Positions 59,564-64,000 of a stretch of DNA of 64,000 nucleotides are shown here, one piece after another. Position 1 is the stretch's first letter; each line of letters begins with the position of its first letter. Below the pieces are notes generated by a model, which was not told the DNA's origin, made no database searches, and was given only the letters and a program-made list of their open reading frames with translations. The stretch lies in the NCBI GenBank assembly GCA_947561395.2, contig OX387187.1, positions 40,901,829-40,965,828 of the forward strand. The letters run 5' to 3'. Source of the DNA: Buxus sempervirens (Eukaryota; Streptophyta; Magnoliopsida; Buxales; Buxaceae). Both the position numbers and the translations under genes were made by a program.

Positions 59564-61401
59564 CTAACCATAGCATCTGATTGGATCTTTACAATCTTTA
59601 TCAGCTGACTGCTTGAAACCAAATCTTCCCCCTTTTGCAAGGTATTGTTGGTGGTATTCCTCTGCCCTGTAGAACTTCTTTGCAGGTAAGATTTCAGTCA
59701 CAATCTTCCTGTTCAAGAGTTTCTGTTGTTTTTCCTTGGACTCGCGTGCTGCTTTCTCCTGTTCAGGCGTGTAGTAGTATATTCCTGACCTGTACTGTGT
59801 ACCTACGTCATTTCCCTGCCAGTCAATAATTAATCCAGCCATTAGAATTTCAAATCATCATGATTTCTAGAACACCATCCTAATAGCCTGTGGAAAAGCT
59901 GAATGCATGCCACCATGAAACAAAGAAATTTTATCTCATCTTGCATTCCAAAGTCTAGGCATAGAATGGGTCACGTATCAGTGATAGTTCAAATCTATTC
60001 ACCACTGAAACAAATCGGACGCCTAATATCAGATGAAACAGTGTTGTCAATAGTCTTAGGTAATGTTAGGCATTGGTCCTAGGGGATAACTTAGGTTTTC
60101 TATCATGCAGTGGCCCAAGAACCTGAATCTCGGTGACCTAGTACATTCTTATTATGGTAGAAGAAAAGTGATGCATATACACAACAAGATGAAAGGTTTT
60201 GATGGGCATGACAGTTTTTATTTCCTTTCGTTGGCTACTTTCTGAAGGTGAAACATCAATGCATTCCACAGTTTGCAGCCCATAGCAATTGAAAGTCCCA
60301 AAAGAACCACCAAGTTTTATTTTGAAATGGCAACAACCTCCAATTCCTCCAAACTAGAGCATCAACTTTAAGTTCTAACATAGATAAAGAAGAGAACAAA
60401 CTAAGAATATCCAAACATCAACATCCCAAAATGGAAGACTCCGATGATAGATCACTTAACAACGCCAGTTTCAGCCATCACAGCAGGCGGAAAAGAGAAG
60501 GAACTAAATTGCACAGTTGGGATTATCACCATCCAACAAAGTTGTGAGAAAATTCTCAGAAGACACGAAAAAAAATCCGCAGACAGTGTTACATAAAAGA
60601 TAAGGATGATCAACAACTTAGAGCTAAAGTTCACTAGAGTAATCAATCCAACAAGCTTTAACCCAGAGAAAAACAATCCCAATAAGCAGATATACTTAAA
60701 ATGCAATAGTCTTTCTAAATCCTATCCAAATGCTACGGAACAAACGAACCCCTTTAAGAGAAATATTAAAGGATCATATTTCGACCTAAATTTCTCTCAA
60801 TAGCAACTCAAACAGCAATCAACGAATCAACCCTACGGGAAAGAAAATCATAATCAAAGCCTTAGAGATTTACCTGACGATTAAGCGTGGTCGGATCATG
60901 CCGAGCCCAAAAAGCATCGAGCAAATTCTCATAACTGCACTCCTTGGGATCGTACTGAATCCTAACGACCTCCGAATGATTGGTCGTACCTGAACACACA
61001 TCGTTATATGTCGGGTTATGAATATTACCTTGACTGTACCCAACCTCAGTCTTCGTAACACCAGACACCCTCTGAAAAGCCAACTCAACACCCCAGAAGC
61101 ATCCAGCGCCGAATTGCGCGAACTGTTGCCCTGCAGCGGGGATATCGTCGTCGGGGCCTTGAGCAATCGCGGAAGAAGAGGAATTCATGGAGGCATCAGA
61201 GGCTCTGGTACCAAACCCTAACCCTAGCTTTCCCAACAAGTTCATGGGGGTCGTGAATAGTAAAGACTGAGGCTTGGAATTGCGAGGAAAGATCGAGGGC
61301 TTAATGGGGATTTTGGAGAAACGGACGAAAGAGGAAGAGAGACGAGAAGAAGAGACGAGTAGTAGTACAGGAGAGGATGAAGAAGCCAAGGAATGGAGCA
61401 T
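59564..61401 (-). CDS. MSRA4: Peptide methionine sulfoxide reductase A, plastid type, complete
   Basis: Two exons, 61401-60874 and 59815-59564, join at a complete codon to give 259 residues. The first 55 or so residues are Ser/Arg-rich and lack acids, as in a chloroplast transit peptide. The catalytic core is [20 protein letters not shown] with the active Cys in GCFWG, then [42 protein letters not shown], and [16 protein letters not shown]. The C-terminus is [15 protein letters not shown] plus the resolving-Cys tail DPIRCYG. The enzyme reduces S-methionine sulfoxide in proteins, using thioredoxin. Length and intron position match plant MSRA4-type genes. An internal Met before [12 protein letters not shown] could start a cytosolic form. 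All key residues are intact. Confidence 0.95.
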
Positions 61402-61640
61402 CGTGATTTGTGAGATGTAATGTTTATAGGTATTTAGATTGGAAGAACAGAGCAGCCAACAGAGAAAGATAACGTAGCTTCTTTATGCCTTGTTTGGAAG
61501 ATGACGTGGCATGCCGTCAGAGGAGCTAGCTACAAAAATACGCCAGGAGTCGCCCTTCCTGATTGGTAGATTATATTGTATGAGATGGTAGATAACATTT
61601 TTTTCGGAAACTAAGAAGGTTAGGTAAGTCTATTTGCTAC
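61402..61640 (-). promoter_or_regulatory. MSRA4 upstream region
   Basis: A minus-strand TATAAAC lies at 61422-61428, only about 20 bases above the first ATG. If used, transcripts would begin at or below that ATG and favour the internal Met. No other clear TATA box was found, so the true start site is open. Confidence 0.35.
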
Positions 61641-61648
61641 TAATATTT

Positions 61649-62650
61649 GTGTTTACACCGCCGTAGACCAGCAAATGAAGGACAGCCAAGTGGCACCTAC
61701 ACGGACTAACCTCACCAAGGAAGCCACGTCAATATCTACATGGGCTAAGACACATCACCCAAGCCATGTAAGCACATACAACGGAAGACCGCTTTCATAC
61801 ATATAGGACAACATCATCATCAATACAGGATTGACGACTAAGGTCATCTGGACAAACAACAAGGGACAAGGAAGTTATTGGCTGGGATTGTGGCAAGCGG
61901 TTATTTTACCAGAACGAGGTGGAACAGATGAGTAACTTTTAGAACAGACATAGAGTTCGTGCAAACATAGGTCGGTAAGCAACCGTCAAAATCCGACTAT
62001 AAAAATCACAATCGCGAAGAGCTCAAGGACAACATCTACTCAACCGCAATCGGTTATTATGATTATAATCCGATCACCTGTGATCTCTATCCAATCTCTT
62101 ACGTCCACATTGTAGCAAGAAAGGATAATTTAAGATCCCTTTCACTGCTTCCTGTCGCAGTGACATTCTAGGTTTGTTGTTTACTTCGATTGAAGTGAAG
62201 ACCTTGCCACCGGCAAGGAGGTTGAGGCCGCCCCTGTTTCTAGTTCTGTACTCCTATTACGGCTACAGGATTACGAACAGCCGATCCAAAAGCCATCTTT
62301 GGTCAAGCCAGGTGACTAATCCAACATCGGCTAAATGGTATCTCTGAGTGAAACGCCAGATCAACTCTGTTAACAAACACCCCCTGCATCCTTACCTTAT
62401 ACTCCGATTACGACTATAAGGTTAGGGGAGGTCGGTACTGTCAACTTTGGTGGTCTTCTTTTTGTTCTATTTCATTTTGAGTTATTTGGGGATTTGTTGT
62501 AATCAACGGTTGTATTTCTGGCAACTGATATCTAAATAAAGTATTTTGTATTGCCTACTGTCATTTTCAAACACAAATAAGAACCCAAACGAAGACTGAA
62601 CCCCTAATCTACATTTTTTTATCTGATCAGTTTTATTACAGGTGACCTAC
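61649..62650 (+). mobile_element. Possible LTR or LTR-retrotransposon fragment
   Basis: The stretch is GC-richer than its flanks. It begins near TGTGTTTACACC, has a TATA-like GACTATAAAAATC (61995), and contains a CTCTGTTAACA end-like word near 62372 and degenerate repeats (CTCCTATTACGGCTACAGG and CTCCGATTACGACTATAAGG). No coding capacity and no target duplication were found, so the call is weak. Confidence 0.35.
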
Positions 62651-63593
62651 AATACGGCTAGACCGACGTCGATTTAGATCCAGAACAGATGCCCGAGGTC
62701 AAGATCCGACCCGAATCATTGTATCAATAGATATTGCACACCCGCACAAAGACACATCACCCCCACTGCTACATGTTGAGCCTGGACCAATTTGGGAGGA
62801 ACAGTTTGATAAAGGTGAAAAGAATTTTAAGTGCTTAACCAACCAAGTGGAGCTTTTGGAGTAATGTTTAGGCATGTAACAAATGGTATTAGAGTGACAC
62901 AACGTCTTGAATTCGATTTGCCGAAGGAGCAATCTATAAGCTAGATTAAAATGCCTTGATATTATGTATGGGCAGTGTGTTAAGTTATTGAATGTTAATA
63001 GATCATTGAATGTTAATAGATCAGTGAAGCCGCAAGAAGGAAAGGGCTATCATCAAGTCAGTATTAATTAAGTGAACCGTCGTGGATTTCAGTTACAGAA
63101 GCATGGTGGAATGTTACGGTCTAAATGTTAAGTGTATAACCATTGCTCCAAAAGCCTCAGGAATTAAGGAGACTTTGTTGGTTAAGCAAATCACCTAGAC
63201 TATTATATGTGACAATGTGACATGAGAACCTGCATGGACATGCCAATGCAAATACCAATGCGACTGGCCGACCACAATTCGTTTTGTATGAAAGATCACA
63301 TGACCGGCCAACCACTTGCGAATACCAAGGTGAGAAAGATGCATGTTGGATAACTCATTTGGGTGAGACGGCTAATTCGTTTTGTGTGAAAGGTATCTTA
63401 AAACCAGGTAGAATTTAAATTCCCAAAACTTGAGCGAGTTTTAAGTTGATTAACCAAGTTTTGGATAAAGAATCCTTTAAATTACTACATATTCTTTATA
63501 TAACTCCTAAAATATTAATTTATTATTTATAATAATCGGGTTGATAACTTGGCCAAGCTATCTGAGTTACTCGGACATGTGGATTTATAATTT
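62651..63593. other. Intergenic, no gene seen
   Basis: AT-rich spacer with a short repeated word GATCATTGAATGTTAATA near 62985-63020 and a repeated TTCGTTTTGTRTGAAAG at 63270 and 63370. Nothing else was recognised. Confidence 0.5.
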
Positions 63594-64000
63594 GGGAAAA
63601 TTAATTTTTAGTGATACTTTTTAGAATTAATTCAGATTCAATCATCAAACTTTGGAATTAGACATTACTGATACTTTTTTAAAGATATTTGAAAACAAGT
63701 TGTCGTTTTACTGTTTATGGACATTAATAGCCTTATTGCAACAATATACCCTTATTGCGTTTCTCTGAGGGACTTGTAAACTCGATTAGACTTGTAAATC
63801 AACTTCAAATACTTTACTTGACTTGTTAACCCATCTTGCAAACTTGTAAATTCAGTTTAGGAAATTGTAAGTCATTCTCCTGCAAACTTCCAACAATGAA
63901 CCAGCACAATTTAACTACTAAAGAATCATTGGAGGAGATCTTAATTTAGGTGCCGGACACTATTTTATTATTAGCTGATATTATTATTTTGCTACAAACT
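63594..64000. mobile_element. MITE copy 3, cut by the window edge or degraded
   Basis: The left arm GGGAAAATTAATTTTTAGTG with AATTCAGATTCAATCA matches copies at 11801 and 44615. Internal GACTTGTAAA words resemble copy 2. The right arm is not in view. Confidence 0.6.

Overview
This is nuclear DNA of a flowering plant, probably a dicot. Genes are split by GT-AG introns, spacers are long and AT-rich, and at least a third of the window is transposable elements. Intron positions and protein families (WRKY12, ALG12, NDK1, MSRA4 types) are typical of angiosperms. I cannot name the species. An early-diverging eudicot is possible, but that is only an impression.

Five host genes can be supported. (1) ALG12-type mannosyltransferase, minus strand, 2259-3015: the first four exons only; the rest should lie off the left edge. 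(2) A WRKY12-type transcription factor, minus strand, 21903-25752: complete in four exons, 206 residues. (3) A 150-residue plant coiled-coil protein of unknown function, minus strand, 33060-41618: three exons with a 6.6 kb first intron full of transposon remains. (4) Cytosolic-type nucleoside diphosphate kinase, plus strand, 45304-46849: four exons, 148 residues. (5) Plastid-type peptide methionine sulfoxide reductase A, minus strand, 59564-61401: two exons, 259 residues. These are unrelated housekeeping or regulatory genes and do not form a cluster.

The transposon layers can be read in order. From 3.5 to 11.7 kb lies a nearly full-length L1-type LINE (minus strand) with a lightly damaged ORF1 and a more damaged ORF2. 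A 2426-bp solo LTR with a perfect 5-bp target duplication sits inside its RNase H domain. From 12645 to 18578 is a non-autonomous CACTA element (TSD ATT) filled with LTR-retrotransposon sequence: a polypurine tract, a long LTR and a minisatellite. Directly beside it is a long inverted-repeat element (18.6-19.7 kb) that hosts a Cassandra-like solo LTR carrying 5S rRNA-like sequence. Further right are: a 310-bp RTE-type LINE tail with a 12-bp TSD (26.7 kb); a decayed RTE reverse transcriptase with an 80-bp triplication (35.6-37.3 kb); a PIF/Harbinger-type element with TAA TSD (37613-39299); a badly decayed L1 (47.5-49.8 kb); a PIF/Harbinger transposase pseudogene (50.3-51.8 kb); a perfect MULE-type hairpin MITE with 9-bp TSD (54474-54710); and a 0.5 kb direct duplication (55.1 and 57.1 kb). 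One MITE family occurs three times (11.8, 44.6 and 63.6 kb).

The most unusual signal is in the two long LTRs. Each has an array of short imperfect palindromes just upstream of its TATA box. The layout is the same but the sequences are unrelated (ACCGTACTTTAAGTGCGGT in one, alternating GCCGGATAC/GTATCCGGC in the other), which suggests fast-changing regulatory arrays. I saw no CRISPR array, rRNA operon or convincing tRNA gene.
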